Shown here piece after piece: positions 17,180 through 25,515 of a DNA stretch of 64,000 bases. The notes beneath the pieces were generated by a model that was given only the letters and a program-made list of their open reading frames with translations, was not told where the DNA came from and did no database searches. How positions within the stretch are numbered: position 1 is the first letter of the stretch; every line of letters starts with the position of its first letter. This stretch comes from Curtobacterium sp. MCJR17_020 (lineage in GTDB: Bacteria > Actinomycetota > Actinomycetes > Actinomycetales > Microbacteriaceae): the NCBI RefSeq assembly GCF_003234365.2, contig NZ_CP126260.1:1984001-2048000 (forward strand), given 5' to 3'. A program made the translations under genes and the position numbers.

Positions 17180-17884
17180 CTACGGCCAGCTCGGCTCCGT
17201 CGCGGGCATGATCGACAGCTCCCGGATCTCGCAGCCGGCCGGCTGCGACAGCGCGAAGAGGATCGCGTTCGCGACGTACTCGGGCTCGATGAGCTGCGCG
17301 TCCGGACCCGGCTTGTACTGCTCGGTGCGGTCGGCGAAGAAGTTCGTGCGCATGCCGGCCGGGATCACGTTGGTGACACCGATGCGGCCGGCGGTCTCGG
17401 CGGCCAGGGCCTGCGAGAAGCCGCGGACGCCGAACTTCGACGCCGAGTAGGCGGTGCCGTCGCCGACGCCGCGCAGGGCGAGTGACGACGAGATCGTCAC
17501 CACTCGGCCGTGCGCCGCCTCGAGGGCGGGCAGCGCGGCGCGGACGACCGAGGCGGTGCCGATGAGGTTGACCGCGACGATCTTCTCCCAGTTGCCGGAC
17601 GAGATCGCGTCGATCGGTGCCGGGGTGTCGATCCCCGCGGCGGTGACGACCGCGTCGAGTCCGTCGTGACGCTCGGCCGCCTGGCGGACCGCCTGCTCGA
17701 CCGCGTCGGTGTCCGACACGTCGACGGCCACGGCGTCGATGCCCTCGGACACCGCGTCGACGCGCAGGTCGAGGACGATCGGGGTGCCGCCGGCCTCGAC
17801 GACCGCGGCAACGACCGCTGCGCCGAGTCCGGAGGCGCCTCCGGTGACGAGGACGCGGCCGATGGGGGTGGTGGGGACGGGCAT
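17180..17884 (-). CDS. Short-chain dehydrogenase/reductase
   Basis: A 234-residue classical SDR. The cofactor motif is TGGASGLG (residues 14-21); the catalytic triad is Ser around 132-134 (TISSSLAL), Tyr146 and Lys150 (YSASK). It ends with YVANAILFALSQP. The ATG at 17882-17884 is preceded by GGAAGGAAG. The frame is open further upstream, but that stretch overlaps the HldE 2 gene and has no family match. It is a classical, not an extended, SDR, so it is not an HldD epimerase. A step in sugar or polyol metabolism of the locus is possible. Confidence 0.85.
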   Translation of the reverse strand: MPVPTTPIGRVLVTGGASGLGAAVVAAVVEAGGTPIVLDLRVDAVSEGIDAVAVDVSDTDAVEQAVRQAAERHDGLDAVVTAAGIDTPAPIDAISSGNWEKIVAVNLIGTASVVRAALPALEAAHGRVVTISSSLALRGVGDGTAYSASKFGVRGFSQALAAETAGRIGVTNVIPAGMRTNFFADRTEQYKPGPDAQLIEPEYVANAILFALSQPAGCEIRELSIMPATEPSWP

Positions 17885-17919
17885 GGACTTCCTTCCGTAG
17901 GGGCGTGGATCCGTCGGGC

Positions 17920-19302
17920 TCAGCCGACGTGTTCGAGGGCCGCGGCGAGCCGGGTCGTCGAGCGGCCGGGGTGGAACGGGACGGTGACGACGCGTCCGCC
18001 CCACTCGGCGAGGGTCGCGGCCTCGGGCAGCTCGCTCGCGGTGTAGTCGCCGCCCTTCGCCCAGACGTCCGGGCGGAAGCGGCGGAGTGCGTCGTCGGGG
18101 GTGTGCTCGTCGAACACCACGACGGCGTCGACGCAGTCCAGGGCGAGCAGCAGTTCGACGCGGTCGTCCTGGGTCATGATCGGCCGGTCCGGACCCTTGA
18201 GCGCGCGGACCGAGGTGTCCGAGTTGAGGCACACGACCAGGCAGTCGCCGAGCGCCCGCGCGGCCGACAGCGTGCGGGCGTGCCCGGCGTGCAGCAGGTC
18301 GAAGCAGCCGCCGGTCGCGACGACGGTGCCGCCGGCGCTCCGGACCTCGTGCACGGTGCGCAGCGCGTCGTGGTCCGCGCCCGGTACCCAGAGCGGCGCG
18401 GGGCCGTCGTCGGCGAGGAGCGCGGTGACGCCGCCCGCAGCCAGGTACTCGGAGGCCGCGACCACGCCGGCGGCGACGGCGTCGGGGACGTCCGCTCCAC
18501 CGGCCAGTGCCACGGCGACACCGGCCGCCAACCGGTCGCCGGCGCCGCACGGGTCGCCGGCGGTGACGGAGGGTGCCGGCACGAAGCGGCTGTCCGACCG
18601 GTCGTCGGCGAGCAGGGCTCCGCGGTCGCCGAGCGTCACGGCGACGGCGCCGACACCCCACTGCTCGACGAGGGCCGCGGCGGCCACGGTCGCGAAGGGC
18701 ACGCCGTGGCCCTCGACGTCGGTGAACCGGCGGGCCTCGGCGGCGTTCGGGGTGGCCACGGTGATCCCGGGCACGGGTGCGGCGCCCTTCGGGTGCGGGT
18801 CCCAGACCACGGGGGTGTGCTCGGCGACGCGTGCGAGGGCCTCCCGCAGCGCCGGAGCGGCGGCGACCCCGCGGCCGTAGTCGGCGACGACGATCGCGTC
18901 GGCGTCGTCGAGGGCGGCCGTCATGGCGTCGGTGGCCTCGGGCACCGGCGGAGTGGCACAGCCCTCGTCGATGCGGACGAGCGCGTGGTCGACGACGCGC
19001 ACGCGGGTCTTCACCGGCGTCGGGGCACCGGAGGGCCCGGCCACCACGGTGACGTCGGGGAGCAGGTCGCGGAGCTCCTGCGCGCGGGTGTCGTCGCCCA
19101 GGACGGTGACCAGCGTGACGTCGTGTCCGTCACGCACCAGCATCGTGGCGACGAGACCGGCGCCCCCGGCGCGGCGGTCATCGGTCGTGACGTCGACGAC
19201 GGGCACGGGGGCGTCCGGGCTGAGCCGATCGCTGGTGCCGGCCACGTCGACGTCGAGCAACGTGTCGCCGACGACGACGATCCGCAGGCGCCGCGGCGTC
19301 AT
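17920..19302 (-). CDS. HldE-like bifunctional heptose kinase/nucleotidyltransferase 2
   Basis: A 460-residue paralogue of the protein at 12750-14318 with the same domain order. The kinase part has GDTLLDVDVAG, RAGGAGLVATML and CGAGDRLAAG with catalytic Asp256. The transferase part has TGGCFDLLHAGH (from residue 330), LKGPDRPI, KGGDYT and GRSTTRLAA. The Asn of the usual TNGCFD is Gly here, a change in the nucleotide site. It lies in one operon with GmhA and two glycosyltransferases (ATGA overlap at its start), so it is the better candidate for the pathway enzyme; substrate division with paralogue 1 is unknown. Confidence 0.87.
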   Translation of the reverse strand: MTPRRLRIVVVGDTLLDVDVAGTSDRLSPDAPVPVVDVTTDDRRAGGAGLVATMLVRDGHDVTLVTVLGDDTRAQELRDLLPDVTVVAGPSGAPTPVKTRVRVVDHALVRIDEGCATPPVPEATDAMTAALDDADAIVVADYGRGVAAAPALREALARVAEHTPVVWDPHPKGAAPVPGITVATPNAAEARRFTDVEGHGVPFATVAAAALVEQWGVGAVAVTLGDRGALLADDRSDSRFVPAPSVTAGDPCGAGDRLAAGVAVALAGGADVPDAVAAGVVAASEYLAAGGVTALLADDGPAPLWVPGADHDALRTVHEVRSAGGTVVATGGCFDLLHAGHARTLSAARALGDCLVVCLNSDTSVRALKGPDRPIMTQDDRVELLLALDCVDAVVVFDEHTPDDALRRFRPDVWAKGGDYTASELPEAATLAEWGGRVVTVPFHPGRSTTRLAAALEHVG

Positions 19303-19919
19303 CGCCGCACCCCGCGGCGCAGTGCGGGCTCCATCGCCCGACACAGGGCGTGCACGAGCACCAGCTGCGCCTCCTGCACGTTGGCGGACGGCCCAGCGAT
19401 GCAGATCGCGTCGTCCACCGCCTCGGCCAGGGGGTTCGGCCGCGGCCCGGTCATCGCGATCGTCCGGGCGCCGACGGCACGGGCCGCCTCGGCGGCGCGG
19501 AGCAGGTTCGGGCTCTTGCCGCTGGTCGACAGCAGCACGACGACGTCACCAGCCCGGGCGTGCGCCGACACCTGTCGGGCGAAGACCTGGTCGAAGCCGT
19601 AGTCGTTGCCGATCGCCGTGACGGCCGAGGTCTCCGCGTGCAGCGAGATCGCGGAGTAGGCGGGGCGGTCGCCGTCGAACCGTCCGGTCAGCTCCGAGGT
19701 CAGGTGCTGCGCCTCGGCGGCCGAGCCGCCGTTCCCCGCGGCGAGCAGGCGGCGACCCGCGACGAGACGGGCCGCGATGTCGTCGGCCCAGGCGGCGATG
19801 TGGTCGTGGTGGTCGACGAGCGAGGCGATCACGGGGACCGAGGCGGCGACGTGGTCGAGCACGATGCGTGCACTCGCGGTGGTGTGCTCGTCGATGCCGG
19901 GCTGCTGGTCGATGGTCAT
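19299..19919 (-). CDS. gmhA: SIS-domain phosphoheptose isomerase (GmhA-like)
   Basis: A 206-residue SIS-fold isomerase. AAGNGGSAAEAQHLTSELTGRF is the GmhA signature; His72 and Glu76 lie where the family binds zinc/acts as base. STSGKSPNLLRAAEAAR is the second phosphosugar loop, and the C-terminal ANVQEAQLVLVHALCRAME carries a Gln/His pair typical of the family. The enzyme converts sedoheptulose-7-phosphate to D-glycero-D-manno-heptose-7-phosphate, first step of the heptose pathway. ATGA overlaps couple it to genes on both sides. Confidence 0.88.
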   Translation of the reverse strand: MTIDQQPGIDEHTTASARIVLDHVAASVPVIASLVDHHDHIAAWADDIAARLVAGRRLLAAGNGGSAAEAQHLTSELTGRFDGDRPAYSAISLHAETSAVTAIGNDYGFDQVFARQVSAHARAGDVVVLLSTSGKSPNLLRAAEAARAVGARTIAMTGPRPNPLAEAVDDAICIAGPSANVQEAQLVLVHALCRAMEPALRRGVRR

Positions 19920-21274
19920 CGGGCGGTCCTCTCGGTCGGCTGTGCGGCACGCGGGACCCGTCCGGCGTGGGTGGCGGTGCGCTGCGGTGCGCCCGCCGTG
20001 GCGGTGCGCTGGGGTGCACCCGCCGTGGTGGTCGGCGCGGCCACGGCGACGGCACCGGCCAGGAGCCGCTCGTAGACGCGCTCGCTGTCCGCGGCGACCT
20101 TCTGCCACGTGTACCGCGACTCCGCGCGTGCACGGCCGGCCCGTCCGAGGGATCCGCGGCGGTCCGGGTCGTCGAGCAGGGCGCCGACGGCAGCAGCGAC
20201 CTCGGCCTCGTCGCGCGGCGTGACGTGCAGGCCCGTGCCGTCCTCGACGACGGTGTCGATGAGCCCACCGACGCTCGACGCAACGACGGGTCGACCGCAG
20301 GCCATCGCCTCGAGCGGGACGATGCCGAACGGCTCGTACCAGGGTGCGCAGACCACCACGTCGGCGCTCCGGTACACGGCGGGCATCTCGTGCTGTCCCA
20401 GCTGCCCGCGGAAGGTCACGTGGTCACGGACCCCGAGCGACCGGGCGAGCGCGTCGAGCCGCTGGTACTCGGGGTCGTCCACCAGGTCGGCCCCGGCGAC
20501 GCCGGCACCACCGACGACCACGAGTTCGACGTCGCGCCCCTCGGCGACCAAGGCGGCGAGTGCGGCGATGGTCGTGCCGACGCCCTTGCGCCGGACCAGC
20601 CGCGACACGGTGAGCACCCGCTGCGTGCGGCCGCGCTCCTCGACGGGTCCGTCGGCGCGGAACAGCGCAACGTCGACGCCGCACGGCACGACGGAGATGC
20701 GCTGCAGGGGGACGCCGAGGGCCTTGAGTTCGAAGGCCTCGTCGGAGCACGTCGCGACGACCTGGTCGGCGCTCCGTCCGACGGCCGGTTCGAGCCACTC
20801 GCGCTCGGCGGGGCTCGTGTCGGCCGATCCCTGGTGCCGACGCTTCACGACGCCGAGCGCGTGGAAGGTCTGCGCGACGGCGATGCGGGTGCCGCCGGTC
20901 CGGGCCTGCACCTGCGCGACGGCGTCGAGTGCCGCGTGCCCGGACATCCAGAAGTGGGCGTGCACGACGTCGGGCCGGTCCACGAACCACTCCGCGGCGA
21001 GCACCGACGCGAACGTCCCCATGAACGGGAACAGCTCGTCCTTCGGCACGTGCCGCGCCGGACCGGCGTCGACGTGCACGACGTCGACCCCCGGACGCAG
21101 TGGCACCCGGACCGGCGCGGATGCGTCGTCGCGCCGGGTGTAGACGGTCACCTGGTGCCCGCGGTCCGCGAGCGCCCCGGACAGTTCGGCAACGTGGACG
21201 TTCTGTCCACCGGCGTCGACACCGCCGAGCACGGCGAGCGGGCTCGCGTGCTCCGACACCATCGCGATCTTCAT
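19916..21274 (-). CDS. Glycosyltransferase family 4
   Basis: A 452-residue GT-B glycosyltransferase: IAMVSEHASPLAVLGGVDAGGQNVHVAEL at the N-terminus (sucrose-synthase/GT4-like), VVHAHFWMSG, SVVPCGVDVALF, VSRLVRRKGVGT and the EPFGIVPLEAMACGRPVVAS donor-site motif with the E-x7-E pair. It probably transfers a sugar to a lipid-linked or surface glycan at the cytoplasmic face. The C-terminal ~40 residues are a low-complexity tail with TAGAPQRTA written twice, encoded by a 27-bp tandem repeat. Overlaps link it to gmhA and to the next upstream gene. Confidence 0.88.
   Translation of the reverse strand: MKIAMVSEHASPLAVLGGVDAGGQNVHVAELSGALADRGHQVTVYTRRDDASAPVRVPLRPGVDVVHVDAGPARHVPKDELFPFMGTFASVLAAEWFVDRPDVVHAHFWMSGHAALDAVAQVQARTGGTRIAVAQTFHALGVVKRRHQGSADTSPAEREWLEPAVGRSADQVVATCSDEAFELKALGVPLQRISVVPCGVDVALFRADGPVEERGRTQRVLTVSRLVRRKGVGTTIAALAALVAEGRDVELVVVGGAGVAGADLVDDPEYQRLDALARSLGVRDHVTFRGQLGQHEMPAVYRSADVVVCAPWYEPFGIVPLEAMACGRPVVASSVGGLIDTVVEDGTGLHVTPRDEAEVAAAVGALLDDPDRRGSLGRAGRARAESRYTWQKVAADSERVYERLLAGAVAVAAPTTTAGAPQRTATAGAPQRTATHAGRVPRAAQPTERTAR
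19974..20027. repeat. 27-bp tandem repeat in the GT4 C-terminal coding region
   Basis: Two adjacent 27-base units (19974-20000 and 20001-20027), both beginning GCGGTGCGCTG and ending CACCCGCCGTG or CGCCCGCCGTG, differ at two positions. They encode the duplicated TAGAPQRTA in the disordered tail of the glycosyltransferase. Confidence 0.8.
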
Positions 21275-22272
21275 CGGAGGCTCCCCTCGAACGCGGCCAC
21301 AGCCGCACGGTCGCGTGCGGCGCCGCGGGTCACGGCGTCGTCGAGCAGGTCGTCCCAGTCGGCGGTGAAGCGGCCGAGCGCGTGCCGTGCGAGCACGGCC
21401 TCCCGTGCCACGGCGCCCCGTCGGCGCGCTTCGTCGGGGTCCTCGATGAGGATCCGGGAGGCCCGCACCAGCTCCTCGACGTCGGTCGCGATCGCGCCGG
21501 CCTCGCCCGGCACCGTGCGGGCCGCGTCCGTCGTCGCGAGCACCAGGACCGGCATCGCCAGGTGCATCGCCTCGAGGAGTGACAGGCCGAGCGAGGTCCA
21601 CCGGTTCGGGTGGACGTACGCGCGGCGTTCGGCGAGTGCCGTGTGCATCGGGTCGGAGGGCACGTCACCGCGGGCGACCACGGCGTCGCCGAAGCCGAGC
21701 TCCGGCAGCCGTCCGGTGCCCATGCCCCAGACGTCGACGGGTGCCACGGCCGCGAAGCGGGGGAGCAGGTCGGTGCCGACGACGCGGTCCCGACGGACGG
21801 GCTCGTTGATGACGACGCCGAGGCGGTCGAGCGAGCCGGTGTAGCGCGGGCCGGGGTCGACGACGCCGTGTTCGACGACCGTGGTGCGCGTGGTGCCGCA
21901 GTCCCACATGAGCGCGTTCCAGTGCGTGACGTGCGCGATGGTCAGGTCGTCGCGGTCGCGGAACGGGTGCAAGCTGTTCGGCACGTCGATGCGGGGCGCG
22001 TTGTGCTCGACGAAGACGATCGGCACGTCGCGACCGGCGAGCAGGCGCTTCGCCGCGTCGAGTTCTTCGGTGCGTTGCAGGACGACCACGTCGACCTCGG
22101 CGTCGGCGATGTCGGCGGGGTCGATCTCGATCGCCGACGCCGGCCAGGCGCGCCCACCACGTCCCAGGCCCCAGGCGTCGCGCGCCGGCGTGGTCGGGAT
22201 CAGGTACTCGTGCGGGCCGCGGACGAACGCGTCCATCCAGCCGCCGTGCACGTGCCAGACGAGGATGCGCAT
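21271..22272 (-). CDS. Glycosyltransferase-like protein
   Basis: A 333-residue protein starting RILVWHVHGGWMDAFVRGPHEYL. It has GT-B features: VVVLQRTEELDAAKRLL, VEHNAPRIDVPNSLHPF, and a C-terminal YVHPNRWTSLGLSLLEAMHLAMPVLVLATTDAA resembling the donor site of GT4 enzymes. The sugar is unknown. The ATG at 22270-22272 has AAAGG upstream. The stop overlaps the next gene by four bases; it lies 53 bases downstream of the GT9 gene on the same strand and likely shares its transcript. Confidence 0.75.
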   Translation of the reverse strand: MRILVWHVHGGWMDAFVRGPHEYLIPTTPARDAWGLGRGGRAWPASAIEIDPADIADAEVDVVVLQRTEELDAAKRLLAGRDVPIVFVEHNAPRIDVPNSLHPFRDRDDLTIAHVTHWNALMWDCGTTRTTVVEHGVVDPGPRYTGSLDRLGVVINEPVRRDRVVGTDLLPRFAAVAPVDVWGMGTGRLPELGFGDAVVARGDVPSDPMHTALAERRAYVHPNRWTSLGLSLLEAMHLAMPVLVLATTDAARTVPGEAGAIATDVEELVRASRILIEDPDEARRRGAVAREAVLARHALGRFTADWDDLLDDAVTRGAARDRAAVAAFEGSLR

Positions 22273-22325
22273 GCGGAGCCTTTCGGTCGGTCGGACACGA
22301 GGAGAAGGGGGAGCAGTGGCGGACG

Positions 22326-23402
22326 CTACGCAGCACCTTCTGGCGCGCTCCGCAGACTTCTCCGTTCCATCCGCGAAGCGCGGTCGAGCAGCCGTTCGTG
22401 GGCCGCGAGCACGTCCTCGATGCGCACCGCGGACAGGCACGGGTGGCCGGGGACGGGGCATTCCCGGGCCCGGCTGAGCCGGCAGGGAGCCGCCTGGTCC
22501 CCGAGCAGTTCGACCAGCGGTGCGTACGGCGCCCACCGGACGGCGGGGACGACGGGCGAGAACAGGCTGACGATCGGTGCGCCGACCGCCGCGGCGAGGT
22601 GCGCGGGCCCGGTGTTGCCGACGACGACGACCTCGGCACCGGCCAGGACCGCGGCGAGCTCGGCGGGCGTGGTCCGGCCGCCGAGGTCGATGCCGGTGGC
22701 GCCGGCGACGGCGGCGGTCAGGTCGCGTTCCCCGGGGGAGCCGGTGACGACGACGGGCACGCCGCGCTCGGCGTAGGCAGCGACGAGCTCCCGGTGGTGC
22801 GACGCCGGCCACGACCGGGCGGGCACGCTCGCGCCGGGGTGCACGACCACGTACCGTCCCAGCCCGGCCACGGACAGGGGCGCGACGGCGTCGTGCCGCA
22901 CCACGAGCCTCCCGTCGTCCCCCGGCGGCAGCCGGAACCCGGCCGCCTCGGCGATCCGCAGCGCGCGCTCGGGCTCGGGGATGTCCTCGGGCAGGTCCTC
23001 GCCGGGTCGCAGGCGGACGTCGAGGAGCGAGCCGGGGTGGTCGACCGAGGCCCCGGAGACGCGGGGGACACCGGCGAGGCGGAGGAGCAGCGCCAGGGGC
23101 AGCGGCGACTGGTGGAACGAGGTGAGGACGACCGCTTCGTCGGGACGCTCCTCGGCGACGAGCGCGCGGAACTCGGCGAGCGCGGCGTCGTCGATCGGCC
23201 GCGCGGTCTCGGTGACCCAGGGCGCTGCCCACACCCGCACGCCGTCCACGCCGGGCAGCAGGTCGGCGGCCGGGGCGCCCTGCGGTCCGCACAGCATCGT
23301 GACGTGCGAGGCCCCGGCGGCGACGGCGCGGACGGCCGGGCCGGCGACCAGGACGTCACCGAACGAGTCGAGGCGCGCCACGAGGACGCGGGGACGGCTC
23401 AC
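22326..23402 (-). CDS. GT9-family heptosyltransferase-like protein 2
   Basis: A 358-residue GT9 protein: VLVARLDSFGDVLVAGPAVRAV (acceptor-domain signature), VVVHPGASVPARSWPASHHRELV and VVVGNTGPAHLAAAVGAPIVSLFSPVVP. A C-terminal CRLSRARECPVPGHPCLSAV segment carries three Cys residues, as in some WaaF/RfaF-like proteins. It starts at GTG in a GTGA overlap with the GmhB gene. It should move an activated heptose or similar sugar onto a glycan acceptor. Confidence 0.86.
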   Translation of the reverse strand: MSRPRVLVARLDSFGDVLVAGPAVRAVAAGASHVTMLCGPQGAPAADLLPGVDGVRVWAAPWVTETARPIDDAALAEFRALVAEERPDEAVVLTSFHQSPLPLALLLRLAGVPRVSGASVDHPGSLLDVRLRPGEDLPEDIPEPERALRIAEAAGFRLPPGDDGRLVVRHDAVAPLSVAGLGRYVVVHPGASVPARSWPASHHRELVAAYAERGVPVVVTGSPGERDLTAAVAGATGIDLGGRTTPAELAAVLAGAEVVVVGNTGPAHLAAAVGAPIVSLFSPVVPAVRWAPYAPLVELLGDQAAPCRLSRARECPVPGHPCLSAVRIEDVLAAHERLLDRASRMERRSLRSAPEGAA

Positions 23403-23965
23403 GTGCGGTCCGTCTCGACGGTCGACGGTCCGGCCGCGGCGATCACCAGGTCGACGGCCTCGGCGAGGGTCGCCGCGACGGTCTCGGCGGCGTCGACCTC
23501 CTCGGGCCGCGTGCGCGGGGTCGGCACGAGCACGCCCTGCGCTCCCGCGGTCCGCGCCACCTGCACGTCGGCGCCGATGTCGCCGACCACGACGAGCGCC
23601 TCCGGCGGGACCCCGAGTCGCTCGGCGGCGTCGAGGACCATGCCCGGCCGCGGCTTCCGGCACGCGCAGTCGTCGCCGGCGTCGTGCGGGCAGACGCACC
23701 AGACGTCGAACGGCCCGACGAGTGCGTCCACGCGGGCGTTCGTCGCGTCGACCTGCTCGCGCGTCGCCAGGCCCTTCGCGACCACGGACTGGTTCGTGAC
23801 CACGCCGAGCAGCAGCCCGGCTGCACGAGCCCGCTCCACGGCGCGACGGGCACCGGGGACCGGCACCACCAGGCGCGGGTCGGCGTTGTACGGGACGTCC
23901 ACGACGAGGGTGTCGTCGCGGTCGAAGAGCAGGCCGCGGATCGCGCGGTCCGGAGCGAGGGGCAT
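23399..23965 (-). CDS. gmhB: D,D-heptose 1,7-bisphosphate phosphatase (GmhB-like)
   Basis: A 188-residue HAD phosphatase. The nucleophile and acid are Asp15 and Asp17 in LLFDRDDTLV. The GmhB zinc loop is CPHDAGDDCACRKPRPGM with Cys92, His94, Cys100 and Cys102, and GDIGADVQVARTAG gives the last Asp motif. It removes the C7 phosphate from heptose-1,7-bisphosphate between the two HldE reactions, or acts on a histidinol-phosphate-like substrate in related proteins; the locus favours heptose. The ATG at 23963-23965 is divergent from GT9 gene 3. Confidence 0.87.
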   Translation of the reverse strand: MPLAPDRAIRGLLFDRDDTLVVDVPYNADPRLVVPVPGARRAVERARAAGLLLGVVTNQSVVAKGLATREQVDATNARVDALVGPFDVWCVCPHDAGDDCACRKPRPGMVLDAAERLGVPPEALVVVGDIGADVQVARTAGAQGVLVPTPRTRPEEVDAAETVAATLAEAVDLVIAAAGPSTVETDRT

Positions 23966-24065
23966 GGCACCGGAGTACCGGTCGGCGGCCGCGTGCCGGC
24001 TCAGGACAGCCGGGGAACGCGCCCGCTGCCGACGCCACCAGCGGGCACCGCCTACCGTCGCGCCC

Positions 24066-25058
24066 GTGACCGCACTCGAGACCCTGCCCGCCGCCGACGG
24101 ACGCCCGGAACTCGTCGTCCTCCGTGCCATCAAGCTCGGCGACCTCCTGGTCGCCGTCCCTGCGCTCCGCGCCCTGCGACGGGCGTTCCCCGACCACCGC
24201 ATCACCCTCGCGACGACCGCGTGGCTGGCGCCCGTCGTCGAGCTCGTCCCCGCCGTGGACGTCCACCTGGCGCAGCACGGGCTCGACCACCCGATCAACG
24301 TCCCCGCCGGCACGGTCGACGTCGCGGTGAACCTGCACGGCGCGGGCCCCGAGTCGTCCGACCTGATCGCCGCCCTGCAGCCCCGTCGGGTCATCGGGCA
24401 CGCCGACCCGGCCCACGGCTACGACGGTCCGGAGTGGCCGTCCGACGTGCACGAACGCGACCGCTGGGCGGACCTGCTCACCTGGCACGGCGTCCCCGCC
24501 GACGCCGACGACGTGGCCGTCGACCGCCCGGCGGCACCGCCCGTGGTCGCCGACGCCGCGGTCGTCCACGTGGGTGCCTTCCACGGGGCGCGGCACTGGC
24601 CCACGGACCGCTTCGCCGACGTGGTGCGCGGACTGCGGGAGCGCGGTGCCGACGTGGTCCTGACGGGAGGCGCGGACGACGTCGTCCGCGCACGTGCCGT
24701 GGCCGACGCGGCCGGGCTGGCGCCGGGGGCGGTCCTGGCCGGCTCCCTGGAGCTGCAGGAGTTCGCCGGCGTCATCGCCGCGGCGCGGCTCGTGGTCACC
24801 GTCGACACCGGTGCCGCGCACCTCGCGACCGCCTACGGCGTGCCGTCGGTGGTGCTCTTCGGGCCGGCACCGCCGGAGGCCTGGGGACCGCCCGAATCGG
24901 GTCCGCACATCGTGCTCACCGATGCCTCGGTCCGGCGTGGCGACGTCTTCGCCGAGGACCCCGACCCGGCGATCCTGGCGGTCGGCGCGGCCGACGTGCT
25001 CGCCGCGGTCGACCGGCTCGACGTGCTCAGGGTGACCGCACAGGCGACCGACCGGTAG
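24066..25058 (+). CDS. GT9-family heptosyltransferase-like protein 3
   Basis: A 330-residue GT9 protein: VVLRAIKLGDLLVAVPALRALRR, VAVNLHGAGPESSD, VHVGAFHGARHWPTDRFADVV and VTVDTGAAHLATAYGVPSVVLFGPAPPE. It starts at GTG 24066 with TACCGT beginning 13 bases upstream and no Shine-Dalgarno, so probably leaderless. It is divergent from gmhB and shares a 100-base intergenic region with it. Together with the two other GT9 enzymes it suggests a glycan with several heptose (or related) residues. Confidence 0.86.
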   Translation: MTALETLPAADGRPELVVLRAIKLGDLLVAVPALRALRRAFPDHRITLATTAWLAPVVELVPAVDVHLAQHGLDHPINVPAGTVDVAVNLHGAGPESSDLIAALQPRRVIGHADPAHGYDGPEWPSDVHERDRWADLLTWHGVPADADDVAVDRPAAPPVVADAAVVHVGAFHGARHWPTDRFADVVRGLRERGADVVLTGGADDVVRARAVADAAGLAPGAVLAGSLELQEFAGVIAAARLVVTVDTGAAHLATAYGVPSVVLFGPAPPEAWGPPESGPHIVLTDASVRRGDVFAEDPDPAILAVGAADVLAAVDRLDVLRVTAQATDR

Positions 25059-25108
25059 CGTCGACCGAGAGCCACCCGGACCCACCGGGCACTCGGAAGG
25101 AGTCCTTC

Positions 25109-25465
25109 GTGTTCGAAGCCGCCAACATCCGTGACTGGATCGGCCTGCCGGTCGTCGACGAGGCCGAGGACAAGGTCGGGACGCTCGAGAGCATCTACTA
25201 CGACACCGCCACGTCCGAGCCGGCGTTCGGTGCGCTCACGACCGGGATGGTCGGCTTCCAGAAGCTCGTGTTCGTCCCCCTCGTCGGGGCGACCGTCGCA
25301 CCGAAGCACCTGCGCGTGACCTTCCCGAAGAAGCTCGTGAAGGACGCACCCTCCATCGCGACCGACGGTGAACTCGACGCCGCGACCGAGCCCGAGCTGT
25401 TCCAGCACTACGGCCTCGAGTACCGCACGGGCAGTGGCGGCGAGCGTCGCCTCGGACGCCGCTGA
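25109..25465 (+). CDS. PRC-barrel domain protein
   Basis: A 118-residue small protein with a PRC-barrel-like fold: NIRDWIGLPVVDEAEDKVGTLESIYYDTAT, then VPLVGATVAPKHLRVTFPKKLVKDAPSI and a C-terminal LFQHYGLEYRTG. GGAAGGAG precedes the GTG start. PRC-barrels occur in RimM and photosynthetic proteins, and free-standing forms in actinobacteria are uncharacterised. It is not part of the heptose pathway as far as can be seen. Confidence 0.75.
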   Translation: MFEAANIRDWIGLPVVDEAEDKVGTLESIYYDTATSEPAFGALTTGMVGFQKLVFVPLVGATVAPKHLRVTFPKKLVKDAPSIATDGELDAATEPELFQHYGLEYRTGSGGERRLGRR

Positions 25466-25515
25466 GGCCGGGACTGCTCCGGATCGCCCGCCGACCACTG
25501 CGCGCTGCCCTGGCG

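Noticed and set aside
17885..18661. Upstream extension of the SDR gene
   Set aside because: It overlaps the well-supported HldE 2 gene and contains only shadow-like sequence; the ATG at 17884 is followed at once by the Rossmann motif.
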